Source: Arthrobacter sp. AZCC_0090 (GTDB taxonomy: Bacteria > Actinomycetota > Actinomycetes > Actinomycetales > Micrococcaceae). Taken from it: DNA of 64,000 nt. Shown in pieces: positions 17,757 to 27,429 of this stretch; position 1 is the stretch's first letter, and each line of letters begins with the position of its first letter. A program made the translations under genes and the position numbers. Location of the stretch: contig NZ_JACHEE010000006.1 in NCBI RefSeq assembly GCF_014207375.1, forward strand, positions 248,001 to 312,000. Direction: 5' to 3'. Under the pieces are notes generated by a model. It ran no database searches and was not told the DNA's origin. It saw only the letters and a list, made by a program, of their open reading frames with translations.

Positions 17757-18587
17757 TTAGCCAGCGGCCGCGAGCAGCTGCCGGCGCGCCTCACGGCGCT
17801 CCCGCTGTCGGTCCGGGTCCGCGGTGGGGGCGGCGAGTAGCAGCCTTTGCGTATATTCGTTCTTCGGGTTGTTTGTTACCTCCGCGACCGGTCCCGTTTC
17901 CACGAGCTCGCCGCGGTACATCACCGCGACCCGGTGGCTGATATGCCGCACCACGGACAGGTCGTGGGTGATGAACAGATAGGACACGCCGGTGCTGCGC
18001 TGAAGCTCGATGAGCAGTTCGAGCACCCGTGCCTGCGTCGTCAGGTCAAGGGCCGACACCGGTTCATCACAGACGATGAGCTTGGGTTTAAGAGCAACGG
18101 CCCGCGCGATGGCTACGCGCTGGCGCTGGCCACCGCTGAACTCGCGGGGATAGCGCTCCGCCGCGTTCGCGGGCAGCTGGACGCGGTCGAGGAGTTCACC
18201 TACCCGCTTACGGGCTTCGTTGGCGTCGACGCCCTGTGCGATGAGGGGTTCGGAAAGGATGTCCGCTATTTGCAGCGCCGGGTTGAGTGACGTGTATGGG
18301 TCCTGAAAAACCACCTGGAGATCCTGTGCGAGGGGACGCCGTTGACGCTGAGGCATACGCGTGATGTCCTTGCCTCCGAAGACCATTGAACCTCCGGTGG
18401 GGGCGGCCAATCCCAACACGGCACGCCCGAGGGTGGTCTTTCCGGAGCCGGACTCACCCACCAGACCCAGGGTTTCACCGGGCGCGATCTCAAGCGACAC
18501 GCCTTTCAGAACCTCAGGCGAGGGCTTCCGGAATCCTCCTCCCGGGTATCGAAGCCGTAGGTCCGAGACGGTGAGCAGCGCGGTCAT
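17757..18587 (-). CDS. Oligopeptide/sugar ABC transporter ATP-binding protein (OppF/DppF type)
   Basis: A 276-residue ABC ATPase. Walker A is GESGSGKTT (about 41), the signature is EFSGGQRQR (about 150), Walker B is LIVCDEP (about 172), and the post-signal C-terminal region [12 protein letters not shown] is the typical OppF/DppF end. The ATG at 18587 overlaps the stop of the fused permease-ATPase gene as ATGA and has GAGGAGG in front, so the longer frame upstream is not used. It would pair with the ATPase half of the fusion protein to drive import. Given the glycosidases next to it, oligosaccharides or glycosides are as likely a cargo as peptides. Confidence 0.92.
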   Translation of the reverse strand: MTALLTVSDLRLRYPGGGFRKPSPEVLKGVSLEIAPGETLGLVGESGSGKTTLGRAVLGLAAPTGGSMVFGGKDITRMPQRQRRPLAQDLQVVFQDPYTSLNPALQIADILSEPLIAQGVDANEARKRVGELLDRVQLPANAAERYPREFSGGQRQRVAIARAVALKPKLIVCDEPVSALDLTTQARVLELLIELQRSTGVSYLFITHDLSVVRHISHRVAVMYRGELVETGPVAEVTNNPKNEYTQRLLLAAPTADPDRQRERREARRQLLAAAG

Positions 18588-20389
18588 AGTGCCTCCTCGT
18601 GGGTTCGCGCCGAACCCGGCGCGGGGTCTGTGCGAACGGTTTCTTCGTCGAGGATCGACGCGATCAGTTCTCGGGTATAAGGATGCTGGGGCTGATGGAA
18701 GATGGACCGTACGTTCCCGGATTCGACCATCTCGCCTGAGCGCATCACTAGAACGCGGTCGCAAAGGTCAGCGACGACGCCGAAGTTGTGGGTAACCAGC
18801 AGGACGCCCATGCCGTACTCGCCTTGAAGGTCGCGGAGCAGGTCCAGGATCTCCGCCTGAATTGTGACATCGAGTGCGGTCGTCGGCTCGTCGGCGATCA
18901 GCAGCTTCGGTCGTCCGGCAACTGCTCCGGCGATGAGCACACGTTGGGCCATTCCACCGGAGATCTGGTGGGGATAGGACTTGAACGTGCGGACCGGATC
19001 TGTGATGCCCACGCGGGCCAGCAGTTGGAGCACCGTGTCCTTCGCTTCGCGCCGCGACATCCCCGCTGACAGTCCTTCAACCAGCTGGCTACCGATCGTG
19101 AAGGACGGATCAAGGTTCGCCATCGGCTCCTGTGGGATATAGGCAATGGCGCTGCCGCGCAGTCGTCGCATAGCTCCGGCGTGCTTATCCAGAAGCGACT
19201 CGCCCGCGACGGCCAGAGCATCCGCGCTGACGGAGGCCTCCTTGGGGAGCAGCCCGAGGACCGAAAACGCGGTCTGAGTCTTACCTGACCCCGACTCACC
19301 CACCAGTCCAACGATTTCGCCTGGAGCAACATCTAAGGAGACACCCCTGACGACAGCTTTCTCGGAGCCGTGTGGCTGCGGATACTTTACCCACAAGTTG
19401 CGAACGGTGAGTAGCCCGCTTGTTGCATCCGCAGCCGGTTTGGAAGACGGAGTATCTGAGACTGCAGGTTTGATGACGGCCTCACCGAGAAGGCGGCGGG
19501 GGCGGCGCTTCACGGTGGCCTGGGGCGCGGCGAGTGCATCGCGGTATGCGTTCCCGAGCAGCACAAGGGAGCCATTCAGCAGGGCAAGGAAGCCCGCCGC
19601 CCACACCAATTGAACCGGCTGGCTGTAGATGTTAACGAAAGCGTCGCTGGTCATAGCACCGAAGCTGACCTGGGCAGCCCCGAAACCCAGGAAGGCCAGA
19701 CCTGCTTGTACGCCGATGGCAGCGCTTGCCAGGAAAGCCGCGGAGATGATGATGGGTCCGCGTACGACGTAGAGCACGTGACGGGTAAGGATCCGGCGGT
19801 TGGAAAGTCCCGAGACCCGTGCGGCGTCAACGTAGAGTTCGTTCCGTACGCCGACTACAAGGTTGCGAACGAGCCTAAAAATGCCGGGTGCCAGGAAGAA
19901 TCCAAAGATGACCATGGTGGACTGGAACGTCCCGCCGGTCACAGGGAAAAGGATGATGATGAGTACGAGGGAGGGGAAGGTCATGAGCAGGTTGAAGACC
20001 CATGACGACACAGCGTCGGTGCGTTTACCGACGTAGCCTGCAATGAGACCGAACCCCACACCTACCATAAGGCCGACTCCCGCGCCTATGAGTGCGGAAA
20101 TCAGCGAGACGTTAATCGAGGAGAGGACGCGGGCCCAGATATCTCGGCCGTACTGGTCGCCGCCGAAAGGCCATCCGGGGGTGCCCGGCGGGGCGTTGAC
20201 ATGCTGGAGGGAGCTGAAGGTCGGGGGATGCGTATTCAGCACCGGTTCGAGTAGGCCCAGAACTATCAGCGAAGCGAGGATGAAGAGTGCCATCACCCCA
20301 AGCGGTCTGCGCAGCAGCCTTCTTAATGCGCCGGCACGTTTCGCCGGTGCGTCAGCCTGTACGACCGTTTCGATATCGGTGGTGGTCAT
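18584..20389 (-). CDS. Fused ABC permease (DppC type) and ATPase (DppD type)
   Basis: A 601-residue protein joining two subunits normally made separately. Residues 1-300 are a DppC-like permease: N-terminal span [18 protein letters not shown], the motif [14 protein letters not shown], and the EAA-type loop [14 protein letters not shown]. After a linker of about 30 residues rich in Ser, Ala and Pro, residues 330-600 are a DppD-like ATPase with [18 protein letters not shown] and LLIADEP and the HPYTRELI end. It overlaps the next ATPase gene (ATGA) and the DppB-type permease gene by four bases. Such fusions of inner-membrane permease and ATPase are known in actinobacterial Opp/Dpp systems but are less common than separate genes. 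Confidence 0.9.
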   Translation of the reverse strand: MTTTDIETVVQADAPAKRAGALRRLLRRPLGVMALFILASLIVLGLLEPVLNTHPPTFSSLQHVNAPPGTPGWPFGGDQYGRDIWARVLSSINVSLISALIGAGVGLMVGVGFGLIAGYVGKRTDAVSSWVFNLLMTFPSLVLIIILFPVTGGTFQSTMVIFGFFLAPGIFRLVRNLVVGVRNELYVDAARVSGLSNRRILTRHVLYVVRGPIIISAAFLASAAIGVQAGLAFLGFGAAQVSFGAMTSDAFVNIYSQPVQLVWAAGFLALLNGSLVLLGNAYRDALAAPQATVKRRPRRLLGEAVIKPAVSDTPSSKPAADATSGLLTVRNLWVKYPQPHGSEKAVVRGVSLDVAPGEIVGLVGESGSGKTQTAFSVLGLLPKEASVSADALAVAGESLLDKHAGAMRRLRGSAIAYIPQEPMANLDPSFTIGSQLVEGLSAGMSRREAKDTVLQLLARVGITDPVRTFKSYPHQISGGMAQRVLIAGAVAGRPKLLIADEPTTALDVTIQAEILDLLRDLQGEYGMGVLLVTHNFGVVADLCDRVLVMRSGEMVESGNVRSIFHQPQHPYTRELIASILDEETVRTDPAPGSARTHEEAL

Positions 20390-21327
20390 GAAGTCCTCGC
20401 CTTGGGGTTGAGCCAGCCGGCCGCAATGTCGACGAGGAGATTGACCACGACGACCAGACCGACACCAAACAGGGAAACACCGAGCATCGCGGGCAGGTCA
20501 CCCTGGATGGTGGCGTTGAACGCGTACGTCCCATAGCCGGGCAATGCGAAGATCTTCTCAATAAAGAGGGCGGCGCCGAACATCCCGATGAATTGCAGTG
20601 AAAAGGTGGTGAGCGCGGGGCCGGCTGCATTTCGGAGCGCGTGCTTGAGCAGAATTGAGCGCTCCGAGGTGCCACGGCTTCTCAGGGTGCGCACGTACTC
20701 ACGGCCGAGCTCATCAATGAGAGAGCCGCGGACCTGCGCCGCCATTGCAGCGATCCCGCCGATGCACAGGACGACTGCAGGCATGATGATTGAAAGGAAC
20801 CAGGCGCTCGGCGATTCGGCGAAGGGTACGTATCCGATAGCGGGTACCCACTGCAGCTGGATTGCGAAAATGAACACCAAGAGGATTCCGAGGACGATTC
20901 CGGGGAAAACGAAAGCGATGGTTGAGATTCCCTGAAGTATCGAATCGATGATGCCGCCACGTGCTGCCGAGGCGACCCCGAGCGCGCAGCTGACGAGGAT
21001 CGTGATGATCGAGGCAACGACAACAACGGAGAGCGTCACAGGCAAGCGGGCTGCTAGGGCTTCCGCGACTGGTTGGTTGGTGAAGTAGGACGTTCCCAGA
21101 TCGCCGTGCAGGGTGCTGGTGAGCCACCTGAAGTACTGTTCGAAGATAGGTTTGTCGAGCCCGAGCTGGGCGTTCAGCGTTGCGATTTGTTCGGCGTTTG
21201 CACTATTGCCAAGCAGATTGCGGGCAACGGGAATATTGGCACCGTAGGTCAAGAAGAATGTAAATGCAGTGACCACGAAAATCAGAACAAGGCCGGCGCC
21301 GATGCGCCGCAAGAGGAAGATGATCAT
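20386..21327 (-). CDS. ABC transporter permease (DppB type)
   Basis: A 313-residue integral membrane protein with the DppB pattern: a first span at 10-32 (FVVTAFTFFLTYGANIP), a periplasmic stretch with GLDKPIFEQYFRWL, five more spans, and the cytoplasmic loop GREYVRTLRSRGTSERSIL (about 215) that contacts the ATPases. It overlaps the start of the fusion gene by four bases and lies 56 bases after the substrate-binding protein gene, from which it is separated by a stable hairpin. It forms the channel together with the permease half of the fusion protein. Confidence 0.92.
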   Translation of the reverse strand: MIIFLLRRIGAGLVLIFVVTAFTFFLTYGANIPVARNLLGNSANAEQIATLNAQLGLDKPIFEQYFRWLTSTLHGDLGTSYFTNQPVAEALAARLPVTLSVVVVASIITILVSCALGVASAARGGIIDSILQGISTIAFVFPGIVLGILLVFIFAIQLQWVPAIGYVPFAESPSAWFLSIIMPAVVLCIGGIAAMAAQVRGSLIDELGREYVRTLRSRGTSERSILLKHALRNAAGPALTTFSLQFIGMFGAALFIEKIFALPGYGTYAFNATIQGDLPAMLGVSLFGVGLVVVVNLLVDIAAGWLNPKARTS

Positions 21328-21341
21328 AATTGCTCCAGGTG

Positions 21342-21370
21342 GCGGCGCGGGGGGACAAGCCCCGCGCCGC
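21342..21370 (-). promoter_or_regulatory. Intercistronic hairpin behind the binding-protein gene
   Basis: GCGGCGCGGGG (21342-21352) and CCCCGCGCCGC (21360-21370) are perfect 11-base arms around a seven-base loop, placed between the substrate-binding protein stop and the permease start. Hairpins in this place commonly protect the binding-protein message or limit read-through, giving more binding protein than channel. Confidence 0.65.
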
Positions 21371-21383
21371 TGTGTTGGTGGTG

Positions 21384-22919
21384 CTACTTAGAGTCCGCCG
21401 GCGCGTACGGCTTCACGTTCTGCCCGTAGCTCACAGGCGGCGTGTACTTCACCTTGTTGCTGGCGACGTAGTACCCGCTCGTGGAATTCAGAGGCGCGTT
21501 CCACGATTGTTCGACGAGATAGTTGTTCACGGCACGGAAGGCTGCGCCCTGATCCGCCTCAGAAGCTGAGTTGGCTGCTGCTAGCAGCTTTTGCAGCTCT
21601 GGTGTCGTGTTCTGGTTGGGGTTAAAAATGCCGGAGAGGCTAGCCTTAACATCCTGTGCGTCAGAGCCGCTATATCCGTTGTACATGAAGAACATGCCAT
21701 AGTTTCCGCCGAAGACCTTCGGATAAAAGTCCTGGAAGGGGACCGTTTCCCATTTCACCTTTATTCCGATGTCGGACAAGGACTGCGTCAGCGTCGACTC
21801 GAAGGTAGTCGATACAGGTGTGCTGGGCATCGTGACCGTGAATCCATCGGCATAGCCGGCCTCCGCCATCAGCTTGCGGGCTTTATCGAGGTCGAACGGA
21901 GTCTTGCTCAAGAAGTCCTTGCTGAAGGCCTGGCCGCTCGGGCTGAAGACCTGGTTCGTAGGAGCGGATCCCGGCCCTGTCAGGTTTTTCGCGATCGAAT
22001 CTCGGTCAAAAGCGAGGTTTATTGCCTCGCGGACACGCGAATCCTTGAGTGCGGGGACCAGCTTTCCTTCACGATCAACAATCCAGAGCGCGCCGAACGC
22101 GGTCGCCTTGTTTTCCCCCGTAGTGAACTGGCTCTGAGGGAACTGCGCCACAGTCTCTTTTGTGCCGGCAGCTGGCAAAACATCGAGCTGACCGGACCTC
22201 AGAGCGTTCTGCGCGGCTGTGGCATCAGGGATAACTTTTACTACGACCTTCTTGAACGGGTAGGCTTTGGCATTCCAGTTACCGTCGTTGCGTACCAAGG
22301 TGTAGGTGGAGCCTACTGTCGTCTGCGACTTATCCAGGACGTAAGGGCCGGAACCGACGGGCTCCAGCTTGGAGCTTTCCGCCGTCAGTACCTTGGTCGC
22401 GCCTACGGCACCGACGGTACTGGCCAAGCTGGGCAGCAGCGCGGCGTCCGGTTGTGACAGAGCAACAACTACTGTTGAGCCGTCGGTGGCCTTGACAGAT
22501 GTAACCGCTGAGAGGTTCTGCGACGTTGACGCTCCCTTGCGCGCAACCTCAAGGGAGGCTACAACGGCCTGAGCGTCTACCGGGGTGTCATCCGTAAACT
22601 TCATCCCTTTTCGGATGTGGAGGGTCAGCTGGGTCCTGTCATTGTTGTATTCCCAGGTTTCCGCGATCCCGGGTTCCACCTTGCCGTCAACGCCGAAACC
22701 CAAAACGTCCTCGTACACCGAATTAAACAGCGTCGCATCGCCGCCGGACCAGTTTCCGATCGAGAAGTTGGACGGCGGTGCGGTTATTGCCAGCTGCAGC
22801 GTCCGATCGACCTGGGCTGCGTTGTTCTGACTACTGCCGCCGCCTGATGAGCAACCAGCCAAGGTAAAGGCCGCGACAATTGTGACGGCCGCAGCTCGTG
22901 TAGCGAGCTTCGTTCTCAT
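21384..22919 (-). CDS. ABC transporter substrate-binding lipoprotein (family 5)
   Basis: A 511-residue solute-binding protein of the DppA/OppA family (SBP_bac_5). Residues 1-25 form a lipoprotein signal with lipobox FTLAGC, followed by a Ser/Gly linker. The body carries the family pattern ETWEYNNDRTQLTLHIRKG (about 90-110) and REAINLAFDRDSI (about 290). It would bind peptides or, with glycoside hydrolases around it, oligosaccharides outside the membrane. It is the first gene of an operon running to 15265 and is divergent from the sulfatase gene at 23234; the shared 314-base gap should hold the promoters. Confidence 0.93.
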   Translation of the reverse strand: MRTKLATRAAAVTIVAAFTLAGCSSGGGSSQNNAAQVDRTLQLAITAPPSNFSIGNWSGGDATLFNSVYEDVLGFGVDGKVEPGIAETWEYNNDRTQLTLHIRKGMKFTDDTPVDAQAVVASLEVARKGASTSQNLSAVTSVKATDGSTVVVALSQPDAALLPSLASTVGAVGATKVLTAESSKLEPVGSGPYVLDKSQTTVGSTYTLVRNDGNWNAKAYPFKKVVVKVIPDATAAQNALRSGQLDVLPAAGTKETVAQFPQSQFTTGENKATAFGALWIVDREGKLVPALKDSRVREAINLAFDRDSIAKNLTGPGSAPTNQVFSPSGQAFSKDFLSKTPFDLDKARKLMAEAGYADGFTVTMPSTPVSTTFESTLTQSLSDIGIKVKWETVPFQDFYPKVFGGNYGMFFMYNGYSGSDAQDVKASLSGIFNPNQNTTPELQKLLAAANSASEADQGAAFRAVNNYLVEQSWNAPLNSTSGYYVASNKVKYTPPVSYGQNVKPYAPADSK

Positions 22920-23233
22920 GGGACTCCCTTGTCATTCGAGTTTAGGTGCCTGTTTCTCGCTTCGAGAACGTCCGTCGGCGGAAAAGGTGGCACGTGACAC
23001 TCAGCATAGACTGGTACGTGTGATTAAGTCCACAGCAGTGGCTCAGTCGCCGATATCCTCCGTTTCGGCAATCATCAAGTCCTGTGTCGGCAGAGTTGAG
23101 GGACGCAAAGGCTGAGTGGCCTGATGTCTTGAGTGTCACGCGGCACTTGTGCGACTATGTTTGGATTGGCGCCAAGGCTCTTGCACCCAGTCGATCCGGC
23201 CGTGGGCTTCCGAAAACGAAAGGCTCAAAGTCA
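22920..23233. promoter_or_regulatory. Divergent control region between ABC operon and sulfatase
   Basis: This gap has no gene. It contains an inverted repeat TTCTCG-ctt-CGAGAA (22954-22968) close to the ABC operon start, a CACGTG at about 22992-22997 and, on the minus strand, a possible -10 element TATGCT near 23005. The inverted repeat is a fair operator candidate. The nearby LacI protein (26251-27249) is a possible partner by position only. Confidence 0.4.
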
Positions 23234-25015
23234 ATGAAGACCATCATTCTCATGTTCGACAGCCTCAACAGGCATATGCTCAGCCCCTATGCCGATACTT
23301 TCGTTGATGCGCCGAACTTTGCCCGCCTGGCCAGCCGGACAGTAACATTCGACAACTTCTACGCCGGGTCAATGCCTTGCATGCCGGCGCGCCGGGAACT
23401 CCATACCGGTCGTTACAACTTCATGCATCGCAGCTGGGGACCGCTGGAGCCCTTTGACGATTCAATGCCCGAGATGTTGAGGAATGCGGGCATCCACACA
23501 CACCTTGTTTCGGACCACCCGCACTACTGGGAGGACGGTGGGGCTACTTACCACACCCGATATACGACCTGGGAGTTCTTCCGGGGGCAGGAGGGAGATC
23601 CGTGGAAGGGTGTGGTGGCGCCCAGGGGTTTTGTGGACGGACACAGTCAGGATCGGATCAACAGGACGTACATGCCAACCGAGGCCGAGCACTCGCAGAC
23701 GCGCACGGTGGAAGCCGGCATCCACTTCTTGGAGACGAACGCTGCGGCGGACAACTGGATGCTCCAGCTGGAACTGTTCGATCCGCACGAGCCTTTCTTC
23801 GCTCACCAGGGCTACAAGGACAAGTACCCTCACGAATACGATGGTCCGGGGTTTGATTGGCCGGGCTACCGCAAGGTCGTCGAGCCGCGTCCACAGGTTG
23901 AGCATGCCCGCTATGAATACGCCGCGCTGGTGTCCATGTGCGACAAATCGCTTGGCCGGGTCCTGGACATGATGGACGAACTCGACTTGTGGAAGGACAC
24001 CCTCCTCATCGTCAACACGGACCATGGTTTCATGCTCGGGGAGCACGGCTGGTGGGCTAAGTCCGTGCAACCCTGGTTCAACGAACTGGTCCACCTGCCG
24101 ATGTTCATGTGGGATCCGCGGAACGCGGCACGGGATACCCGCCGCGGGGACCTGGCCCAGACCATCGACATTGCCCCGACCGTCCTGCGATGGTTCGGTC
24201 TGGAGCCGACACCGGACATGCAGGGCGACGACCTCGCTCTTGCACCCGCTGCCGCCGCCGGGAAAGGTCACGAAGGCGCGCTTTTCGGCATCCACGGCGG
24301 TCACGTGAATGTGACTGACGGGCGGTACGTGTATATGCGCGGTGCTGTGGACCAGTCGAACGGGCCGCTGGAGGAGTACACGCTCATGCCAACCCATATG
24401 CGGGCACGGTTTTCTGTGGCTGAACTCGCCGCCTGGGAGCCGGCCGAGCCCTTTTCATTTACAAAGGGAGTCCGCACAATGCGGACGCCGGCCCTCCCGA
24501 CGTGGACCAACCCTTGGCAGCACGGCACCCTGCTGTTCGATCTTGCTGTTGATCCCGCTCAGGGCCACTCTATCCAGGACGACGCAATCGAGCTGCAGAT
24601 GCTTCGACTGCTGGCCCGGCGGATGCATGAGTCCGAAGCGCCCAGGAGCCAGTTTGACAGGCTCGGGATGCCGTACGATTGCGAACCTGACGCGACGCAT
24701 CTGCTGGTCCGGGAGCAGGCAGCCCGCGCCGCCGAAATAGGCGCGCCTTTACCGCCTATAGATCATCTGCCTGCCAAGGAGCTGTTGGTCAAGCCCTTCC
24801 TGGAGCTGCTGCAGCTCGATGGGGTCCGGCCTCTGGCCGAAAAGCACTTGCCTGGTCTTGTGAGCACGGAGATGGTGTCGGTGCCGCCAGGCATGAGTGT
24901 TCTCGACATGGCTGCCTATGCGGCAGTAACCGCCCAACAGCTGTGCGACTTTGCGCAAGCACTCGGCGGACTTGTTGTTCTACCTGTTGACTTAGCGGGA
25001 TCTGCTCAACGATGA
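23234..25015 (+). CDS. Sulfatase (formylglycine type)
   Basis: A 593-residue sulfatase of the alkaline-phosphatase superfamily. The N-terminus has the metal site MFDSLNRHMLSPYA; the modification motif C-x-P-x-R is CMPARRELHTG (Cys about 50), so the enzyme needs its Cys converted to formylglycine. The second metal site is NTDHGFMLGEHGWW (about 262). There is no signal peptide, suggesting a cytoplasmic enzyme acting on an imported sulfate ester, perhaps a sulfated sugar or aryl sulfate. The ATG at 23234 (GAAAGG before it) is chosen over the longer frame because the upstream 50 residues are not sulfatase-like. It overlaps the FGE-type pseudogene by four bases. Confidence 0.92.
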   Translation: MKTIILMFDSLNRHMLSPYADTFVDAPNFARLASRTVTFDNFYAGSMPCMPARRELHTGRYNFMHRSWGPLEPFDDSMPEMLRNAGIHTHLVSDHPHYWEDGGATYHTRYTTWEFFRGQEGDPWKGVVAPRGFVDGHSQDRINRTYMPTEAEHSQTRTVEAGIHFLETNAAADNWMLQLELFDPHEPFFAHQGYKDKYPHEYDGPGFDWPGYRKVVEPRPQVEHARYEYAALVSMCDKSLGRVLDMMDELDLWKDTLLIVNTDHGFMLGEHGWWAKSVQPWFNELVHLPMFMWDPRNAARDTRRGDLAQTIDIAPTVLRWFGLEPTPDMQGDDLALAPAAAAGKGHEGALFGIHGGHVNVTDGRYVYMRGAVDQSNGPLEEYTLMPTHMRARFSVAELAAWEPAEPFSFTKGVRTMRTPALPTWTNPWQHGTLLFDLAVDPAQGHSIQDDAIELQMLRLLARRMHESEAPRSQFDRLGMPYDCEPDATHLLVREQAARAAEIGAPLPPIDHLPAKELLVKPFLELLQLDGVRPLAEKHLPGLVSTEMVSVPPGMSVLDMAAYAAVTAQQLCDFAQALGGLVVLPVDLAGSAQR

Positions 25016-26138
25016 CGCGCTCCAACGATGAGGGCCACGAATCTATGCACCACATGACGGACGGGGATCAGCATTTCGAAGCTCCTGCGCTGAAAATGAA
25101 GAGCGGTTTCCCCGGCCCTGGCACCAGTCACGATCGCAGCTGCTGCGCACCGTCGGCCAGGAGCCCGCAGGTGATTGAGTTGCAAAGGCCGGCGCGACTC
25201 ACCGCTGAAGGGCGCAGCCTAGATTCGACCGGCGGCATCTATGGCAGCGCGGCGGAGCAGTCAGAGGTCGTCGTGGCCGGCGGCGCGTTTCTGATGGGCG
25301 ATGCCTTCGGCGAGGGCTATTCGTCGGATGGTGAAACCCCGGTGCACGAAATGCGGGTGGACTCGTTCCGCATGGACGCGACCGCTGTAACAAACAAAAT
25401 GTTTGATAACTTCGTGCAGTCGACAGGGCATCGAACAGAAGCTGAGGTACACGGCACCTCAGCGGTGTTCCATCTGCTCGTCAAGGCACCGCAGTCCGAT
25501 ATCTTAGGGGGGTGGCCAGCGCGCCTTGGTGGCTTGACGTCCGCGGGGCGGATTGGGCGCATCCGGCGGGTTCTTCCTCGCACTGATCCGACGTTCCCGA
25601 CCATCCCGTCGTCCACGTGTCTTGGAATGACGCACGGGCCTACTGCACCTGGGCGGGCCGGCGGCTCCCGACAGAGGCCGAATGGGAGTACGCCGCCCGC
25701 GGAGGCCTTACCGGCAAACGGTACGGTTGGGGAAACGAGCTAAATCCTGATGGTGAGTACCGGTGCAACATTTGGCAGGGCAGGTTTCCCACTGTGAACA
25801 CTGAAGAGGATGGATTCCTCGGAACTGCACCCGTGAAGTCTTTTGTCCCCAACGGGTATGGGCTGTACGAGACGGCCGGGAACGTGTGGGAATGGTGCTC
25901 GGACTGGCACCTCCCCGATTACTACCGGACGTCGCCGAAAGAAAACCCCGCGGGCCCGGTTTCGGGATCCAGACGGGTCATTCGCGGGGGTTCATATCTC
26001 TGCCACGAGTCTTACTGCAACCGATATCGGGTCGCCGCTCGAACGTCCAACAGTCCGGAATCTTCGAGCGGAAACTGCGGGTTCCGGACTGTAGCAGACT
26101 TCCCTCACGCGCCACTGCTGGAAGCATCCACGCCCTAG
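25012..26138 (+). pseudogene. Formylglycine-generating enzyme (SUMF1 type), broken by a frameshift and a stop
   Basis: The two halves of an actinobacterial FGE are in different frames. The first (from ATG 25012) has the N-terminal SCCAPSARS and the SUMF1 start VVVAGGAFLMGD; the second has [20 protein letters not shown] and the catalytic pair in [15 protein letters not shown], ending with GNCGFR. Between them, a run of six G (25507-25512) appears to lack one G, and the restored frame reads GGVASAPWWLDVRGADW but then meets TGA at 25584-25586 where the family has Trp. Joined, the product would be about 370 residues. It is coupled to the sulfatase gene (ATGA). Two independent lesions argue for real loss, though assembly errors are possible. 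Confidence 0.85.
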
Positions 26139-26250
26139 CGCTGAGCGAGTTAACCGCCCACTGTGACCGAACCAGTGAGCTCCGGTCAGTCTCGGGCGGC
26201 GTACTCACAGCACCCTGGCAACAGCGGTGCCGCCTGATCCGGAACCTATC

Positions 26251-27249
26251 CTAAGTGGTGCCGCCCTGCACCAGTCGGAAATGGAGATTTGCAGACTCCG
26301 AGGGTGAAGGATCGCCTCCGGCGAGCCGCTCTTTCAACTCCTCAGCAAGATCCCTTACGACGCCGCGGATGTCAATCTCTACTGTCGTAAGCCGCGGTGC
26401 CCAGAACTGGCCGGCAGCAATGTGATCCACTCCGATCACGGAGATGCTGTCCGGCACCGGGACACTCATTTCCCTGGCCGCTGCAAGAATGGCCAACGCG
26501 ACCTCGTCATTGAAGCAAACGACGCCAGCCGGCTCGCCAGTGCTCACCACACTGCGCAGGGCCCCGACCGAGCCCTCTAGCGTCAGTGGGACATCGATGC
26601 GCCGGGGCACGGGCAACTGCCGGTCCCGGCAATATGCACGCAGCGCGGCGAACCTCACATCCCCGTAGGGGTCCGGGCGTGAGTCACTCAGCGCCGCAAA
26701 CCAAAGAGCCCGCATGCCTCCCTGAAGCAAGGCATCGGCCTGGAACTGCCCGATTCCACCGTCACTGATCGTCTGCGAAGACGAGGTCCCGCGGACAGCA
26801 GGAACAACAATAGTCCCGGAATCTTCCAAGGCGGTGGTGTCGGCGCTGGAAAGGGCGCCGAAGTTCAACACGGCAAGAGGTCGCAACGCCCGCATTGCTG
26901 CGACAGTCTGGCTGGGTGTGGCGCTGGCGAAACCAACGACGACGTTGCCGCTGTATGGCTGTGTAAGTGCCACGACCTCATCGACGGCGTCCTGCAGGTT
27001 GTTGCCGAAAGTACTGTTGGGCAGGGCGATCACAATGGTGTCGCTTCGGCCCCGCACCAAGGACCGGCCGGCAGATGATGGCCGGTAATTCAACCTGGCG
27101 GCAGCAACGCGGACACGGTCGCGCGTGGCCTCCGGAAACCGCGCCTCGTCCCCGTTGAGAATGCTGCTGACGGTCGTCCGGGACACACCTGCCAGGCGGG
27201 CCACGTCTAGGCTCGTTGCAGGCCGTGCGACCTTCTCTTTGATGCTCAT
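26251..27249 (-). CDS. LacI family transcriptional regulator
   Basis: A 332-residue repressor with the N-terminal LacI helix-turn-helix (SLDVARLAGVSRTTVSSIL, about 13-31) and hinge (YRPSSAGRSLVRG), then a periplasmic-binding-protein-like sensor domain ending with ISVIGVDHIAAGQFWAPRLTTV. GGGAGGA stands seven bases before AGGAG-ATG, fixing the start. It is convergent with the FGE pseudogene and transcribed toward it. By type and position it probably controls a sugar locus, most likely the ABC/glycosidase operon at 15265-22919 or the sulfatase. Its effector is unknown. Confidence 0.92.
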   Translation of the reverse strand: MSIKEKVARPATSLDVARLAGVSRTTVSSILNGDEARFPEATRDRVRVAAARLNYRPSSAGRSLVRGRSDTIVIALPNSTFGNNLQDAVDEVVALTQPYSGNVVVGFASATPSQTVAAMRALRPLAVLNFGALSSADTTALEDSGTIVVPAVRGTSSSQTISDGGIGQFQADALLQGGMRALWFAALSDSRPDPYGDVRFAALRAYCRDRQLPVPRRIDVPLTLEGSVGALRSVVSTGEPAGVVCFNDEVALAILAAAREMSVPVPDSISVIGVDHIAAGQFWAPRLTTVEIDIRGVVRDLAEELKERLAGGDPSPSESANLHFRLVQGGTT

Positions 27250-27429
27250 CTCCTAATCCTCCCATGATCAAACGGAAGGGGGGCTCGGATCATCCGGGGG
27301 AGTCGGATTGATCTCCGGCAGGGCTGCTGCGCCCTTGTAGGGAAGCTCGGCAGTGGTCTTTCAGGAAACGGGTACCTGTCTTGGTGCACAAATTTTCGTG
27401 ACAGCCCCTCCTGGCTAGCAGGGCCGCAT

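Noticed and set aside
25584..25586. TGA in the FGE gene as a recoded or selenocysteine codon
   Set aside because: The family has Trp at this place, there is no Sec hairpin in view, and a frameshift lies just upstream; simple decay is more likely.
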